A stretch of DNA of 64,000 nt from Paenibacillus sp. (GCA_023512345.1 JAILZT010000001.1:478084-542083), one strand, 5' to 3'; positions 18,715-27,966 are shown, counted from the first letter of the stretch. The notes: generated from the letters alone by a model not told the origin. A program made the numbers and translations.

Positions 18715-20382
18715 CTATTCGAAGTATATTTCACTGTAATACTCCGTACCTGTTGGCCCTGGAACAAATCCTTTCAGATTCGCTTTACCCGCTAACAATG
18801 GCGTTGTATGCACTAGTGGAATCCATGGTGCATCCGCTTTGATGATTTCTTGCGCCTGTTTGTACAGGTCAGAGCGTTTGGCTTGGTCGGTTTCCTTCTG
18901 AGCGTTCACCAGAATGGTGTGCAGCTCTTCATTCGCGTAGAATGCACGGTTATTACCAGGGATAGCATCCTTATCTAGCAACGTGTAGATAAAGTTATCC
19001 GGGTCACCATTATCACCGGTCCAGCCAAGCATGAAGATATCATCCTTCTCGCCAGCTTTCGTGTCATCTAGGTAAGTAGCCCATTCTGGAGATTCGATAA
19101 CTACTTTTACACCGATTTTTTCCCAATCTGCTTGAATCGCTTCTGCAACCTTCTTGCCGTCAGGCATGTAAGGACGGGATACAGGCATTGCATACAAGGT
19201 TACAGTATCCGGCAAACCATCTGGGTAACCAGCTTCAGCCAGCAACGCCTTAGCTTTGTCTAGATCATAGGCATAATCCTGCACACTATCGTTATAGCCC
19301 CATAGTGATGGCGGCATTGGGTTAACTGCTGCTGTTGCTTGACCTGCAAAGAAAGCATCAATGATAGCTTGTTTGTTTACTGCGTGGTTCAGCGCTTGTC
19401 TTACCTTTACATTATCAAAAGGCTTTTTCTTAAAGTTGAAACCCAAGTAAGCTACGTTGAACGGTGGACGTTCAATCTTTTGCAGTTCAGTGTTGCCTTC
19501 AAGCGTCGACAAATCATCTGGACTCAAATCTTCCATCAGATCAATTTCACCGCTTTGTAGTGCATTAAAGCGTGCAGAGTTATCAGGAATGGAGCGGACA
19601 ATCACCTTGTTAAGCTTTGGTAGTCCTTCCTTCCAGTAATCAGCGTTCTTTTCCAGTGTGATAGAATCATTGTGTTTCCACTCTTTGAAGACGAATGGTC
19701 CTGTTCCCACCGGCTCATTCTTAAAGTTTTCTTTCTTTTCTTGAATAGCTGTCGGGCTTGCAATACCAAAAGAAGTCATTGCGATATTTTGTAAGAACGG
19801 TGCTTGCGGCTGGTTCAATGTAAATTGAACGGTAGTTGGATCAATAGCTTTCACTTCCTTAATAGCACGACTGCCATCAGGACCGAACATGGAATCATAA
19901 TAATCGAAGGAATCGCCTTCGAATTTAAATGCACTTGCCGGGTCATTCCAACGAGTGAAGTTGAACACTACGGCTTCTGCGTTAAAGTCAGTACCATCAT
20001 GGAACTTCACTCCAGGGTGAAGTTTGAACGTGTAAATTAATCCATCAGCAGATACTTCCCAGCTATCAGCCAATGACGCTTGCACTTCTGAAGTGCCTGG
20101 TTTGTACTCTAGCAAGGAGTCGAACACCTGATGCGCGATCTTTAGAGATTCACCATCCGTTACGATTGCAGGATCCAGTGAAGCAGAATCTCCACCACGG
20201 CCTAAAATCAGTGTATCTTGTGCTGTTTCCGCAGCATTCGTAGAGCCTTCCGGTGCTTTAGTAGCCGCTGCATTTCCCCCTGTGTTTCCTTCTGTGCTTG
20301 CGTTATTGTTTCCTCCGCAACCGCTCAGCGCAAAGGCTGCGCTCAGCATCAATACCAATGCAAGATTACTCCACTTCTTCAT
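18715..20382 (-). CDS. Peptide/nickel-type ABC transporter substrate-binding lipoprotein (family 5)
   Basis: A 555-residue extracellular binding protein with lipobox LSGC (Cys near residue 22) and an Asn/Thr/Ala-rich linker. SBP_bac_5 hallmarks: LADSWEVSADGLIYTFKLHP, VKFHDGTDFNAEAVVFNFTR, and VRQALNHAVNKQAIIDAFFA. It captures peptides or similar ligands for the DppBC channel. It is the third gene of a five-gene operon (ATPases first, then this, then permeases). SD AAGGGAG is well placed. Confidence 0.9.
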   Translation of the reverse strand: MKKWSNLALVLMLSAAFALSGCGGNNNASTEGNTGGNAAATKAPEGSTNAAETAQDTLILGRGGDSASLDPAIVTDGESLKIAHQVFDSLLEYKPGTSEVQASLADSWEVSADGLIYTFKLHPGVKFHDGTDFNAEAVVFNFTRWNDPASAFKFEGDSFDYYDSMFGPDGSRAIKEVKAIDPTTVQFTLNQPQAPFLQNIAMTSFGIASPTAIQEKKENFKNEPVGTGPFVFKEWKHNDSITLEKNADYWKEGLPKLNKVIVRSIPDNSARFNALQSGEIDLMEDLSPDDLSTLEGNTELQKIERPPFNVAYLGFNFKKKPFDNVKVRQALNHAVNKQAIIDAFFAGQATAAVNPMPPSLWGYNDSVQDYAYDLDKAKALLAEAGYPDGLPDTVTLYAMPVSRPYMPDGKKVAEAIQADWEKIGVKVVIESPEWATYLDDTKAGEKDDIFMLGWTGDNGDPDNFIYTLLDKDAIPGNNRAFYANEELHTILVNAQKETDQAKRSDLYKQAQEIIKADAPWIPLVHTTPLLAGKANLKGFVPGPTGTEYYSEIYFE

Positions 20383-20476
20383 CTAGAAAACTCCCTTCTC
20401 CCAATAGAAAGTATAATTCGTTTATATGTAGCTGCGTCGATGCACAGCCATATACCAATGTTACAATCCCGTTGTA

Positions 20477-21469
20477 TTACGCAAGCTGTGAACTTGCTTC
20501 TTTATCGTACAAATGACAGGCTGTAAGATGTCCCGATTCTGTCTCCAGTAAAGGGGGTCTAACATTCCGGCAGACATCCATCACTCTTGGACAACGTGTA
20601 TTAAATGCGCAGCCTATCGGTGCATTCGCAGGACTTGGCACTTCTCCCTGCAAAATGATACGTTCTTTACGAAGATCCGGGTTAGGTTCCGGTACCGCTG
20701 ACAGCAGGGCCTGAGTATACGGATGCATTGGCTGGGCATAAAGTTTGTGCTTGTCAGTTATTTCTACGATTCTTCCCAAATACATAACAGCGACCCTGTC
20801 GCAGATATGCTTCACAACACTGAGATCGTGTGCAATAAATATGTAGGTCAATCCGAATTCACTCTGTAAATCCTGCATTAGGTTAATAACCTGAGATTGG
20901 ATGGATACATCTAGTGCGGATACAGGCTCGTCAGCTACAATAAGCTTTGGCTGGAGAGCAAGCGCCCTAGCAATCCCAATACGCTGTCTTTGTCCCCCAG
21001 AGAATTGATGCGGGTAACGCTGCAGATGTGCTTTGGAGAGCCCCACGACATCGGCCAGTCGTTCAACTGCAGCTCTGCGTTCCTTCGCATCACCTACACC
21101 ATGTACAATCATGGGTTCTTCCAAAATGCGTTGTACTGTATTACGTGGATCCAGTGAAGAATATGGGTCCTGAAATACAATCTGCATCTCCCGTCGACGT
21201 TTGCGCATTTCCTCCATAGACAGTTTAGTAATGTCCTGCCCCTCGAACCAAATTTCTCCCTCTGTCGGCTCAATCAATCTTAGCAGCGAGCGGCCCGTCG
21301 TCGATTTCCCACAACCGCTTTCTCCCACTAAACCAAAGGTCTCCCCTCTTTTTACCGAGAAGGAAATATCATCTACTGCCTTAACGAATCCCTGTGTTTT
21401 GTTAAAGAAACCTTTGTTGATCGGATAATATTTCTTGAGGTTCTTAACCTCGAGCAGACTCTCACTCAT
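20477..21469 (-). CDS. ABC transporter ATP-binding protein, DppF/OppF class
   Basis: A 330-residue ATPase: Walker [18 protein letters not shown] loop VFQDPYSSLDPR, signature FSGGQRQRIGIARAL, Walker B KLIVADEPVSALDVS, and the H loop IFIAHDLSVV. The C-terminal oligopeptide-transporter extension carries four cysteines pattern (GCAFNTRCPRVMDVC and a later ACHLYD), which in this class can bind an iron-sulfur cluster. It overlaps the DppD-class gene by 4 bp (ATGA), so the two are translationally coupled and form the ATPase heterodimer. Confidence 0.92.
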   Translation of the reverse strand: MSESLLEVKNLKKYYPINKGFFNKTQGFVKAVDDISFSVKRGETFGLVGESGCGKSTTGRSLLRLIEPTEGEIWFEGQDITKLSMEEMRKRRREMQIVFQDPYSSLDPRNTVQRILEEPMIVHGVGDAKERRAAVERLADVVGLSKAHLQRYPHQFSGGQRQRIGIARALALQPKLIVADEPVSALDVSIQSQVINLMQDLQSEFGLTYIFIAHDLSVVKHICDRVAVMYLGRIVEITDKHKLYAQPMHPYTQALLSAVPEPNPDLRKERIILQGEVPSPANAPIGCAFNTRCPRVMDVCRNVRPPLLETESGHLTACHLYDKEASSQLA

Positions 21470-22455
21470 ACTGCATCCTCCTGTTGACTTTCATGCATCC
21501 AGCATCTGCAGCTGTGACTTTCTTCCTGCAGAGTCAGCTGCGGAATCGACTGCAGGCAAATATCCATAACGTTCGGACATCTCGGCGCGAAACGGCAGCC
21601 TTTCAGATCGTTGCTGAGTATGGGGACATTACCGGGAATGGAATACAACCGCTCACGTGTCTCATCCATTCTTGGAACGGATGCGATAAGTCCTCTTGTA
21701 TAAGGATGCAGCGGATTATTGAAGATATCGTGTACACTGCCTTCTTCTACTACTTTACCAGCGTACATAACTGCAACACGGTGGCACATTTCTGCGACTA
21801 CACCCAAATCATGTGTAATCAACATAACCGCTGTACCTTGTTCTTCATTTAGACGTCGAATCAGATCGAGAATCTGCGCCTGAATGGTTACGTCCAGAGC
21901 CGTGGTGGGTTCATCTGCAATCAGGAGTTCCGGGCTGCAGGAAATCGACATTGCGATCATCACCCTCTGGCGCATCCCGCCCGACAATTGGTGAGGATAC
22001 TCATCAATAATAGCCTCAGGCCGTGGGATACCTACCTTCCTGAGCATCTCAATAGCATGCTCTCTTGCTTGTTTCTTTGAAAGACCACGGTGCAGCCGTA
22101 CCGTTTCTATAATTTGTTGGCCAACCGTAAACAATGGATTAAGAGAGGTCATAGGTTCTTGAAATATCATTGATACAGCGTCACCGCGTATCTTGCGCAT
22201 TTCCTTTTCCTTCAAAGGCACAATGTCCTTACCTTTAAAATAAATATGCCCACTTACAATCTTACCGGGTGGATTCGGAACAAGCTTCAGTATGGATAAG
22301 GACGTGACACTCTTCCCACAACCTGATTCTCCAACGATCCCCAGCACTTCACCGGGATTCACATAAAGATCAACACCATCAACAGCAGGAACTTCCCCAC
22401 GGTCAGTGAAAAAATGGGTGTGCAGATCCTCAATTTTCAGAATTGGCTGGATCAA
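21466..22455 (-). CDS. ABC transporter ATP-binding protein, DppD/OppD class
   Basis: A 329-residue ATPase: Walker [18 protein letters not shown] loop [12 protein letters not shown], signature [15 protein letters not shown], Walker [16 protein letters not shown] loop [10 protein letters not shown], and the C-terminal cysteine-bearing extension [15 protein letters not shown]. It is the promoter-proximal gene of the five-gene operon. The start is TTG with SD GAGAGG. It energises import together with the DppF-class subunit. Confidence 0.92.
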   Translation of the reverse strand: MIQPILKIEDLHTHFFTDRGEVPAVDGVDLYVNPGEVLGIVGESGCGKSVTSLSILKLVPNPPGKIVSGHIYFKGKDIVPLKEKEMRKIRGDAVSMIFQEPMTSLNPLFTVGQQIIETVRLHRGLSKKQAREHAIEMLRKVGIPRPEAIIDEYPHQLSGGMRQRVMIAMSISCSPELLIADEPTTALDVTIQAQILDLIRRLNEEQGTAVMLITHDLGVVAEMCHRVAVMYAGKVVEEGSVHDIFNNPLHPYTRGLIASVPRMDETRERLYSIPGNVPILSNDLKGCRFAPRCPNVMDICLQSIPQLTLQEESHSCRCWMHESQQEDAV

Positions 22456-22543
22456 GGTAATACCTCTCTTCTGATTAAGAATATTCTGTTTTAAAATGTT
22501 CTTTTTAAAAATTGAACTAAGGTCAAATCTGAATAAAAGAAAA

Positions 22544-22560
22544 CTCTCTGGATCAGAGAG
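22544..22560 (-). terminator. Small hairpin with T-rich tail upstream of the dpp-type operon
   Basis: CTCTCTG/CAGAGAG with a 3-base loop; on the minus strand followed by TTTTCTTTT. It could be a second terminator for the upstream WYL gene or a leader attenuator of the ABC operon. Confidence 0.5.
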
Positions 22561-22680
22561 ACTCGTTAACCTGACATCACATGAAAGAAATGACGCTTTA
22601 AACCGTCAAAGACGTTATTTTTTATTACATTACTATATATTCCCTTAGCCGACAAGGAAAATCTTTCTAATCTAAAAAAA

Positions 22681-22723
22681 AGAGAAACGACTGCGCTATT
22701 TATATAGCGACAGCCATTTCTCT
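22681..22723 (-). terminator. Intrinsic terminator overlapping the end of the WYL-regulator gene
   Basis: AGAGAAA/TTTCTCT outer stem with an inner CGCTAT/ATAGCG stem, followed on the minus strand by seven T. The stem includes the last nine codons and stop codon of the gene, so termination structure and coding sequence share bases. Confidence 0.8.
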
Positions 22724-23661
22724 AGTTGATACCGCATAACTTCCCGGTAATATTGAGGCTCAATAATCTCGGCTTCCTCTTCAAAACGAGCGATCCAGCG
22801 GATAAAGTGAATATCCTGTTCGAGCCCCACTACAAAATGAAGATATCGATCCTGATAATCTATCTTAATCGGTTGAATCGCCATTTCCTCATTGATTACT
22901 CTCATCATCATAGGTTCAGAGAATTTTACTTTAAATTCCATTTGCAGACTATCTTTATCCAAGGACCATTTCTGCTTCAGAAATGTTTCCAAATCAAAGT
23001 TTTCTTTGTTAAAAACCCTAGACTTGGGCTTTAAGTTCGAGAGCCCGTTTATATGAAAGGTTCGAATGAGTCCAAACCGATGACAGAAGCCTATGAGATG
23101 AAAGCGATTCTCAAGAGGGACCAGACAATAGGGATCTATTAATGTCCCATACTCCTCGTAAGCATTTTCGCTATAATCCGCTTGAATACTCCTCTGCTTC
23201 AACACGGCTGCCAGAATTTCTGTTAGGAAAGGTGACTGTTCTTGTTGATAGCTGCTTTTTTCCATCCAGCCTGGTCCCGGTTCTTTCTTTGTACTCTCCA
23301 TTTTCTCTTCCTTGTCCGCCTTTAGCTTGTACTCAGCGGCCATTACTTTTTCATAAGCACCCTCAAAGCCATCTGGCATATGAGGCTTAATATCTTCTAT
23401 TCTATCTCTAATTTCTGAAAAAGCAGCTGCTTCTTCATCCGACCAGTCCAAGGGGTAAAGCGCAAAGTTACCGATAAAAGTGTATCCTTTACCATGTCCC
23501 AAATGGGTAATAGGAATATGCATGGCGCTTAGGGCATCCATATCTCTATAGATCGTTCTCTCACTCGTACCGCAGCGTTCCGCCAACTCACGAGCCAGTA
23601 TTCCTGGCTTGGCTTGAATAAGCGTAATTATTCGCATTAGCCGGATTAATCGGTCTGTCAT
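22696..23661 (-). CDS. YafY-type transcriptional regulator with WYL domain
   Basis: About 321 residues. N-terminal HTH_11 winged helix (RLMRIITLIQAKPGILAREL and ERCGTSERTIYRDMDALSAM), a central region, then a WYL-like domain (YGTLIDPYCLVPLENRFHLI) and a C-terminal WCX extension. WYL domains bind nucleotides or other ligands and control DNA binding. ATG 23661 is supported by AAGGGG 8 bases upstream; a longer in-frame reading has no SD. Target genes unknown; the ABC operon downstream is one possibility but they are separated by a terminator. Confidence 0.85.
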   Translation of the reverse strand: MTDRLIRLMRIITLIQAKPGILARELAERCGTSERTIYRDMDALSAMHIPITHLGHGKGYTFIGNFALYPLDWSDEEAAAFSEIRDRIEDIKPHMPDGFEGAYEKVMAAEYKLKADKEEKMESTKKEPGPGWMEKSSYQQEQSPFLTEILAAVLKQRSIQADYSENAYEEYGTLIDPYCLVPLENRFHLIGFCHRFGLIRTFHINGLSNLKPKSRVFNKENFDLETFLKQKWSLDKDSLQMEFKVKFSEPMMMRVINEEMAIQPIKIDYQDRYLHFVVGLEQDIHFIRWIARFEEEAEIIEPQYYREVMRYQLEKWLSLYK

Positions 23662-23846
23662 TTTCAGTTCCCCTTGATGTTTAGTAAAATAGACCCATAA
23701 CATTGTGATCAGTAGTCATATGTATCTACAACTAAATTATTATTCTATGATAGTAATACTTTATTATAGAACTATTTTACTATATTCTCACAATTATATA
23801 ATTATTTATTTGTGATTTTTACGTTAATAGGAATGGGTATAGGGGT

Positions 23847-24554
23847 TTATATACACTCTGTTCGGATATTTTGGTATTCTATTAATTTATTTGGAATTAA
23901 AGGTTCCAGCTCACTCTTCCTGTACAAGTTTTCCGCTTCTCTACTCAGAAGCCTATCTCCAGTACGCACAGCCAAAAGAAGCAACTTGTCTGCATGGCGG
24001 CGGACCAATTCCCACGCTTCCATTTGCTTCCCCATTCTTGTAAGCCGCTCTGCCCCTTCCAGGACCTCCTCAGTTCTGAGAATTTCAAGATGCTTCTCTA
24101 CGTGAAAGCAACAGGACTCCTGCAAAACTCCTGTATGATGGCTATATTCAAGACTTAACTTTTCCATGGGAAGCTCACATATTCTTTCACCATAAGGCTG
24201 TTTATACTGCCACTGTAGCCAGACTGCATCATGTTTTCCTGCGGGTGCCTGACTCAATGTGAATTCCAATGCAATATATTTACGTTGTCCTGTTAGGATT
24301 TTACCAAGGGGAAAGAGCAGCGAGCGATCATCACCAGGCACTGTTCGACAACCATGTAGTCTGGTTAGGCTGATGTGGGGTTCAACCCATAATCGCAATT
24401 CAATTTCCCGTGCTGCTACTTTATGACTTTTTTTACGTCCCTGTTGACTTGACGGAGCGCCGCGCCATTCTACAAGCAAAACAATGTTCTGCGCTCCACT
24501 GGCAAAAATATGATCCCTGCTCCATGTAAAGTCTGGTTGAATACTTGCTTGCAT
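23847..24554 (-). CDS. VWA-family protein lacking the VWA domain itself
   Basis: A 235-residue protein without signal or membrane segments. Its central beta-rich part (FPLGKILTGQRKYIALEFTL, LQWQYKQPYGERICELP) and helical C-terminal part (LRTEEVLEGAERLTRMGK, NLYRKSE) match, from memory, the region that follows the VWA domain in cytoplasmic VWA proteins. The N-terminal strand IVLLVEWRGAP matches what normally precedes VWA, but the metal-binding DxSxS domain in between is missing. ATG 24554 has SD GAGGTGG. A LytTR-type operator candidate lies upstream. Function unknown; it may be a relic or a binding partner module. Confidence 0.55.
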   Translation of the reverse strand: MQASIQPDFTWSRDHIFASGAQNIVLLVEWRGAPSSQQGRKKSHKVAAREIELRLWVEPHISLTRLHGCRTVPGDDRSLLFPLGKILTGQRKYIALEFTLSQAPAGKHDAVWLQWQYKQPYGERICELPMEKLSLEYSHHTGVLQESCCFHVEKHLEILRTEEVLEGAERLTRMGKQMEAWELVRRHADKLLLLAVRTGDRLLSREAENLYRKSELEPLIPNKLIEYQNIRTECI

Positions 24555-24639
24555 ATTTCCCACCTCTTTCTTATTTCGTCTATATTAATGTACCAATAAT
24601 GGTGGACAACTCCTTGTCATGGAACACATGTTCGGTTTG

Positions 24640-24693
24640 ATAATATGGGTGTATTGCACAAACAAACCTATTTATGTAACACAAAAAACCTAT
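24640..24693 (-). promoter_or_regulatory. Candidate LytTR-regulated promoter
   Basis: On the minus strand ATAGGTTTTTTGTG and ATAGGTTTGTTTGTG are direct repeats exactly 22 bp apart (cores at 24686-24693 and 24664-24671), followed by a possible -10 TATTAT at 24640-24645. Paired repeats one or two helical turns apart and a GTT core are typical of LytTR regulators; a LytTR gene lies next door. Confidence 0.4.
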
Positions 24694-24729
24694 GTAATTG
24701 TACAGAGGTTTCTAGAGGTGGGCAAACTA

Positions 24730-24795
24730 ATGAATAGATCTATACTTTCTTGTATGATAAAAAAGTTGCCAAGTGGCAACTTTAAGTGTAAATAA
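24730..24795 (+). CDS. Possible 21-residue peptide ORF
   Basis: ATG preceded by a good SD (AGAGGTGG, 8 bases) opens a 21-residue, basic peptide with two cysteines: MNRSILSCMIKKLPSG then NFKCK. It runs opposite to the LytTR gene and its 3' half is the LytTR terminator hairpin. It might be a signal peptide gene for the adjacent sensor-like membrane protein, or chance. No homology is claimed. Confidence 0.25.
   Translation: MNRSILSCMIKKLPSGNFKCK
24762..24783 (-). terminator. Intrinsic terminator of the LytTR gene
   Basis: AAAGTTGCCA/TGGCAACTTT with a 2-base centre, followed on the minus strand by TTTATC. It begins inside the stop codon of the LytTR gene. Confidence 0.75.
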
Positions 24796-25165
24796 CCATA
24801 GACTTCCTTAGTCCCAATAGCTCCGATACCTCTTTATATCCACTTTTAGACATTGTACAATGCTTCGAGGCATTCGTTCTATTCGTCTGAAAATAAGCCA
24901 CCTTGAGAAGACCATTCATCTCAACAATCTTGTCAATATGAACCGCATTATTACGGTCAGCAACAAAGAATCTGTAACCCGAGTTGTTCAATACCATGGT
25001 CCAATACTTCAGTGATCCTACCGTGTAGAAAATACGGTCCTCTATAGTATGAATAAAGATTTTTCCAGACCGGCTATCGAATTCTAGAAATGCTATATCA
25101 TCAATATTTAGTTGTACAATACCTGAAAGTCCATCTAGATCTTTGGTTACACTTAGGCTCTTCAT
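24782..25165 (-). CDS. Stand-alone LytTR DNA-binding domain protein
   Basis: A 127-residue protein consisting only of a LytTR-type domain: IDDIAFLEFDSRSGKIFIHT, YTVGSLKYWTMVL, FFVADRNNAVHIDKIVEM and the C-terminal KSGYKEVSELLGL. No receiver domain is attached, so it is not a conventional response regulator. It follows a sensor-like membrane gene by 42 bp. ATG 25165 is preceded by GGAG at 9 bases; two earlier in-frame ATGs overlap the SD. It may control the VWA-like gene through the repeats at 24664-24693 (inference). Confidence 0.75.
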   Translation of the reverse strand: MKSLSVTKDLDGLSGIVQLNIDDIAFLEFDSRSGKIFIHTIEDRIFYTVGSLKYWTMVLNNSGYRFFVADRNNAVHIDKIVEMNGLLKVAYFQTNRTNASKHCTMSKSGYKEVSELLGLRKSMVIYT

Positions 25166-25207
25166 AGGTGTCATCTCCATCAGTATTTAGGCAATTCTTC
25201 CAGTTAT

Positions 25208-25831
25208 TTATTCCCCGATTTCCTTCCTGACCGCGTAATAAAGCAGGAAAACAACCGTAGATACAAAGAAAAGAATATTTATAAAAATTTGATTATAGTA
25301 CAGAATGATCGATATGGAAAATAAAAAAACAACAATCAATATAATGACAAGGATATCCTCAAACTTAAAGCGCAGTCTTTCAAAATCAAACTTAAATCCC
25401 CAACCTATTTTATACAGAAAAGACGACAATAATAGCGTGATTATCCCACTCGCAAATTGCAAAAGGTACCCGTTGGATGTGGTGGACATAGCCCCAGCAA
25501 TGGAACCAAATAACAAGATTGCGAGACCTGTCTGGATAAACGCAAATATGGCATATCCGAGAATGGTAGTTATCAGCGACCAGATCAATGGTATTTTCAC
25601 GATGACTGCGAATAAAAAGGTCAAGATCAGGATGGCGATGATAGGAACAAGATAGGCTAATGAAAATTCATTTCTAAGTACGTAGCTCTGTAAATTGATT
25701 AGAAGAACAACAAACAAGGCCTCCCATATATGATCCTGGGCTTTAAATCTGAATAACGCCATCATCAAGTAATAAGCCGAGATGGTTTCTAATGTTGAAA
25801 AAAACATAAATCCTATGGATTCCAATAACAC
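25208..25831 (-). CDS. Six-helix membrane protein resembling a sensor domain without kinase
   Basis: A 207-residue, very hydrophobic protein with about six transmembrane helices and little soluble sequence. It looks like the membrane half of Agr/Com-type sensor kinases (GHKL class) but ends after the last helix with YYAVRKEIGE and has no kinase domain. The GTG start has a strong SD, AGGAGG at 7 bases. It is directly upstream of the LytTR gene, so the two may form a sensor/regulator unit in which the membrane protein binds or sequesters the regulator. That mechanism is inference. Confidence 0.6.
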   Translation of the reverse strand: MLLESIGFMFFSTLETISAYYLMMALFRFKAQDHIWEALFVVLLINLQSYVLRNEFSLAYLVPIIAILILTFLFAVIVKIPLIWSLITTILGYAIFAFIQTGLAILLFGSIAGAMSTTSNGYLLQFASGIITLLLSSFLYKIGWGFKFDFERLRFKFEDILVIILIVVFLFSISIILYYNQIFINILFFVSTVVFLLYYAVRKEIGE

Positions 25832-25911
25832 TTATGATCCTCCTCATACTTCTGTAAGCTTGCTTTCTGTACCCATAACCCGATTAAATATACGACTTTA
25901 CTTCACTTTTT

Positions 25912-26604
25912 TCAAGTCTTCTTCCTTATCGAATATTTATCACGTGAAGGCTGGAAAAAGAAGCTTAGTGCCCATTTTGCACATAGTAAAGAGAATAAAA
26001 AGAATAATACAGCCCATAAAAAGGCTGGCAGCGGGGTGAGTTGAGCTAGATTGCTGGCATCCCCTGCTTGTGTTGGAGATAAAAATGAAGCTGTTACTAA
26101 AAAGAGTGGGCCGAGCACCGATTCTTCCAAGGTTAGAAAGGCTAGGAGAAGGTAGTAGAATTTTTGAAGTCTCTTCCCCATTATTATTATTATTAAGATA
26201 TTTAATACAATGAACCCACTTAGCCAGATCATCCCAAAACCACCCCGAACATATAACAGCAGCATAATAAAAGCAACACCACTGGTGAGTACAAGTCCCC
26301 ATTTCTCCCGCCCTTTGGCATACAAATAGAAAAGTAAGAGTGCGAACAACGAAGCTAGAGTATAACCCGCTAATGAAACAAGTATCGATCTGCCGCCTGC
26401 TTGAATGGCTGAGTAAGTCACTCCACTGTGATTGGCATATAATTCAATTCTTAGCACAGAGCCGGATAATAGCAATGTTACTACAGCATGACCAAATTCA
26501 TGGATCATCGTATCCAGATTACGAAACAGTGAGGAAAAGGGAATCAGGCGGGTCAAAAAAGCGGACCCCACTAGAAATAGTATAGTTTTGAGCCATTTAT
26601 TCAT
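25912..26604 (-). CDS. M50B-like intramembrane zinc metalloprotease
   Basis: A 230-residue membrane protein with about seven helices. The zinc-binding motif HEFGH is at residues 35-39, in the context NLDTMIHEFGHAVVTLLLSG, and a conserved GGRSILVSLAGY follows, as in the peptidase M50B-like family (PF13398). Such proteins are site-2-type proteases or inactive relatives; a canonical second D-containing motif (NxxPxxxxDG) is not visible. SD GGGAGATG is well placed. It is upstream of the sensor-like gene by 80 bp on the same strand. Confidence 0.75.
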   Translation of the reverse strand: MNKWLKTILFLVGSAFLTRLIPFSSLFRNLDTMIHEFGHAVVTLLLSGSVLRIELYANHSGVTYSAIQAGGRSILVSLAGYTLASLFALLLFYLYAKGREKWGLVLTSGVAFIMLLLYVRGGFGMIWLSGFIVLNILIIIIMGKRLQKFYYLLLAFLTLEESVLGPLFLVTASFLSPTQAGDASNLAQLTPLPAFLWAVLFFLFSLLCAKWALSFFFQPSRDKYSIRKKT

Positions 26605-26714
26605 ATTAAATCATCTCCCTTCCGTCCACCTTGTCCGAAGTTACTCAGCAGCTGTCGAACCCTGTCATGCTATGATAAAATAAAAGATATATTAGCATTT
26701 AGGTGGTGACTTTA

Positions 26715-27203
26715 ATGAAACCCAATTTATATTATACAACTTTCCGCTTGTTGATATCAGTCCTACTCTTGCTGGTCATATCCACATCTCTTTCAGCAAC
26801 TGACGCAAAAGCGAATTATTTCAGTGATTTGTACGATGGCCTTCAGCAATTCTCAGAACTGCCAGATGAAGTCAATCAATTACAGGAAAGCTATCAGCAA
26901 ACGGTCGAAGAGCTGGAGAAGACAAAGGATGAGCTTGGTGAAACTAAAGATCAATTAGGTCAAACGGTTGAAGATATGGAAAGCTATCGCTCACAGAACG
27001 CAGCTCTAGTGGAACAAAACCGCCAATTGACGAAAGTGGTAGATCAACTGAAGGACGACCGTGAAGCCCGGGAAAGCTATTTCCATAGAATCAAGGTCAC
27101 TCTCTACACGGGGATCGGACTTGTAATCGGCTATTTCCTCATCATTCGACTCATTCGATTGGGGATGCGCCACCGCTCCAGAAAAGGCGATCGGTTTCGT
27201 TAA
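26715..27203 (+). CDS. Secreted/anchored coiled-coil protein, unknown function
   Basis: About 162 residues: an N-terminal signal peptide (LLISVLLLLVISTSLSATDA), a long coiled coil rich in E/Q/K heptads (VEELEKTKDELGETKDQLGQ and onward), then a C-terminal transmembrane helix (VTLYTGIGLVIGYFLIIRLI) and a basic tail HRSRKGDRFR. The topology puts the coiled coil outside the cell. ATG 26715 has SD AGGTGG. It precedes the AIM24 gene by 51 bp on the same strand and is divergent from the M50-type gene. No specific family recognised. Confidence 0.65.
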   Translation: MKPNLYYTTFRLLISVLLLLVISTSLSATDAKANYFSDLYDGLQQFSELPDEVNQLQESYQQTVEELEKTKDELGETKDQLGQTVEDMESYRSQNAALVEQNRQLTKVVDQLKDDREARESYFHRIKVTLYTGIGLVIGYFLIIRLIRLGMRHRSRKGDRFR

Positions 27204-27254
27204 TTAAGGGGTAGATAATGATTTACTTCTAATATATAGACGGGGGGGATAACA

Positions 27255-27962
27255 TTGAACGTGGATGTCCAGGATGAAGGCGAAAGCGGGAGTGGGCAGG
27301 CCGTGGCCTTTACCATCGCAGAGAACGAAGAGCTGCACGTACTGCACCCCCAGCAAATAATTGCTTACCAAGGTCCCTCATCAGGAAGAGCGGACAGATT
27401 TATGGATGTGAAAGGCATGTATCGCAAGCGTAAGCTGATTCGTGCTGATATGTCTGGACCGTGTCGATTTGTTGCTGCACTCCCTCCAGGATATAAGATC
27501 AAAACACTGCAACTTGATGGGAAAAGCGATTTACTCTATGATTTCAGACATTTATTTTTTTACAGTAAAGGCATCGAAATGCAGACACGTGTGCTAAGCA
27601 TGAAGAATATGTTCATCACAAGGGATACTATTAAGGTGAAATTTTCGGGTAAAGGCAGTATCGGTATACTTACTGAGGGAACCGTATGTGAAGCAGAACT
27701 TCATCCGTTTGAACCGCTTTATGTAGATGCAGGCAGTGTGATTGCATATCCCGAGAATGCCAAGCTGGAACTCACCGTGTACGGTAATCATTTAGCCAGC
27801 CAGCATATGAGTTATCACTGGAAAATGACAGGCCACGGTCCTGTTCTCTTTCAGGCAGGGCGGCAAAATCGGCGTTTCGAACGTGATACGAATGACGGAG
27901 ACGGAATCGTCAAGCGGTTTTTACGGGAGGTTCTGCCATTTGGCGGGGTATTCATCAAATAG
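27255..27962 (+). CDS. AIM24 family protein
   Basis: A 235-residue protein of the AIM24 family (PF01987, a double-stranded beta-helix fold): EELHVLHPQQIIAYQGPSSG, LIRADMSGPCRFVAALPPGY, FSGKGSIGILTEGTVCEAEL, and a C-terminal GDGIVKRFLREVLPFGGVF. The start is TTG after a G-rich SD. Family function in bacteria is unclear. It probably shares a transcript with the preceding coiled-coil membrane protein. Confidence 0.75.
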   Translation: MNVDVQDEGESGSGQAVAFTIAENEELHVLHPQQIIAYQGPSSGRADRFMDVKGMYRKRKLIRADMSGPCRFVAALPPGYKIKTLQLDGKSDLLYDFRHLFFYSKGIEMQTRVLSMKNMFITRDTIKVKFSGKGSIGILTEGTVCEAELHPFEPLYVDAGSVIAYPENAKLELTVYGNHLASQHMSYHWKMTGHGPVLFQAGRQNRRFERDTNDGDGIVKRFLREVLPFGGVFIK

Positions 27963-27966
27963 CAAA

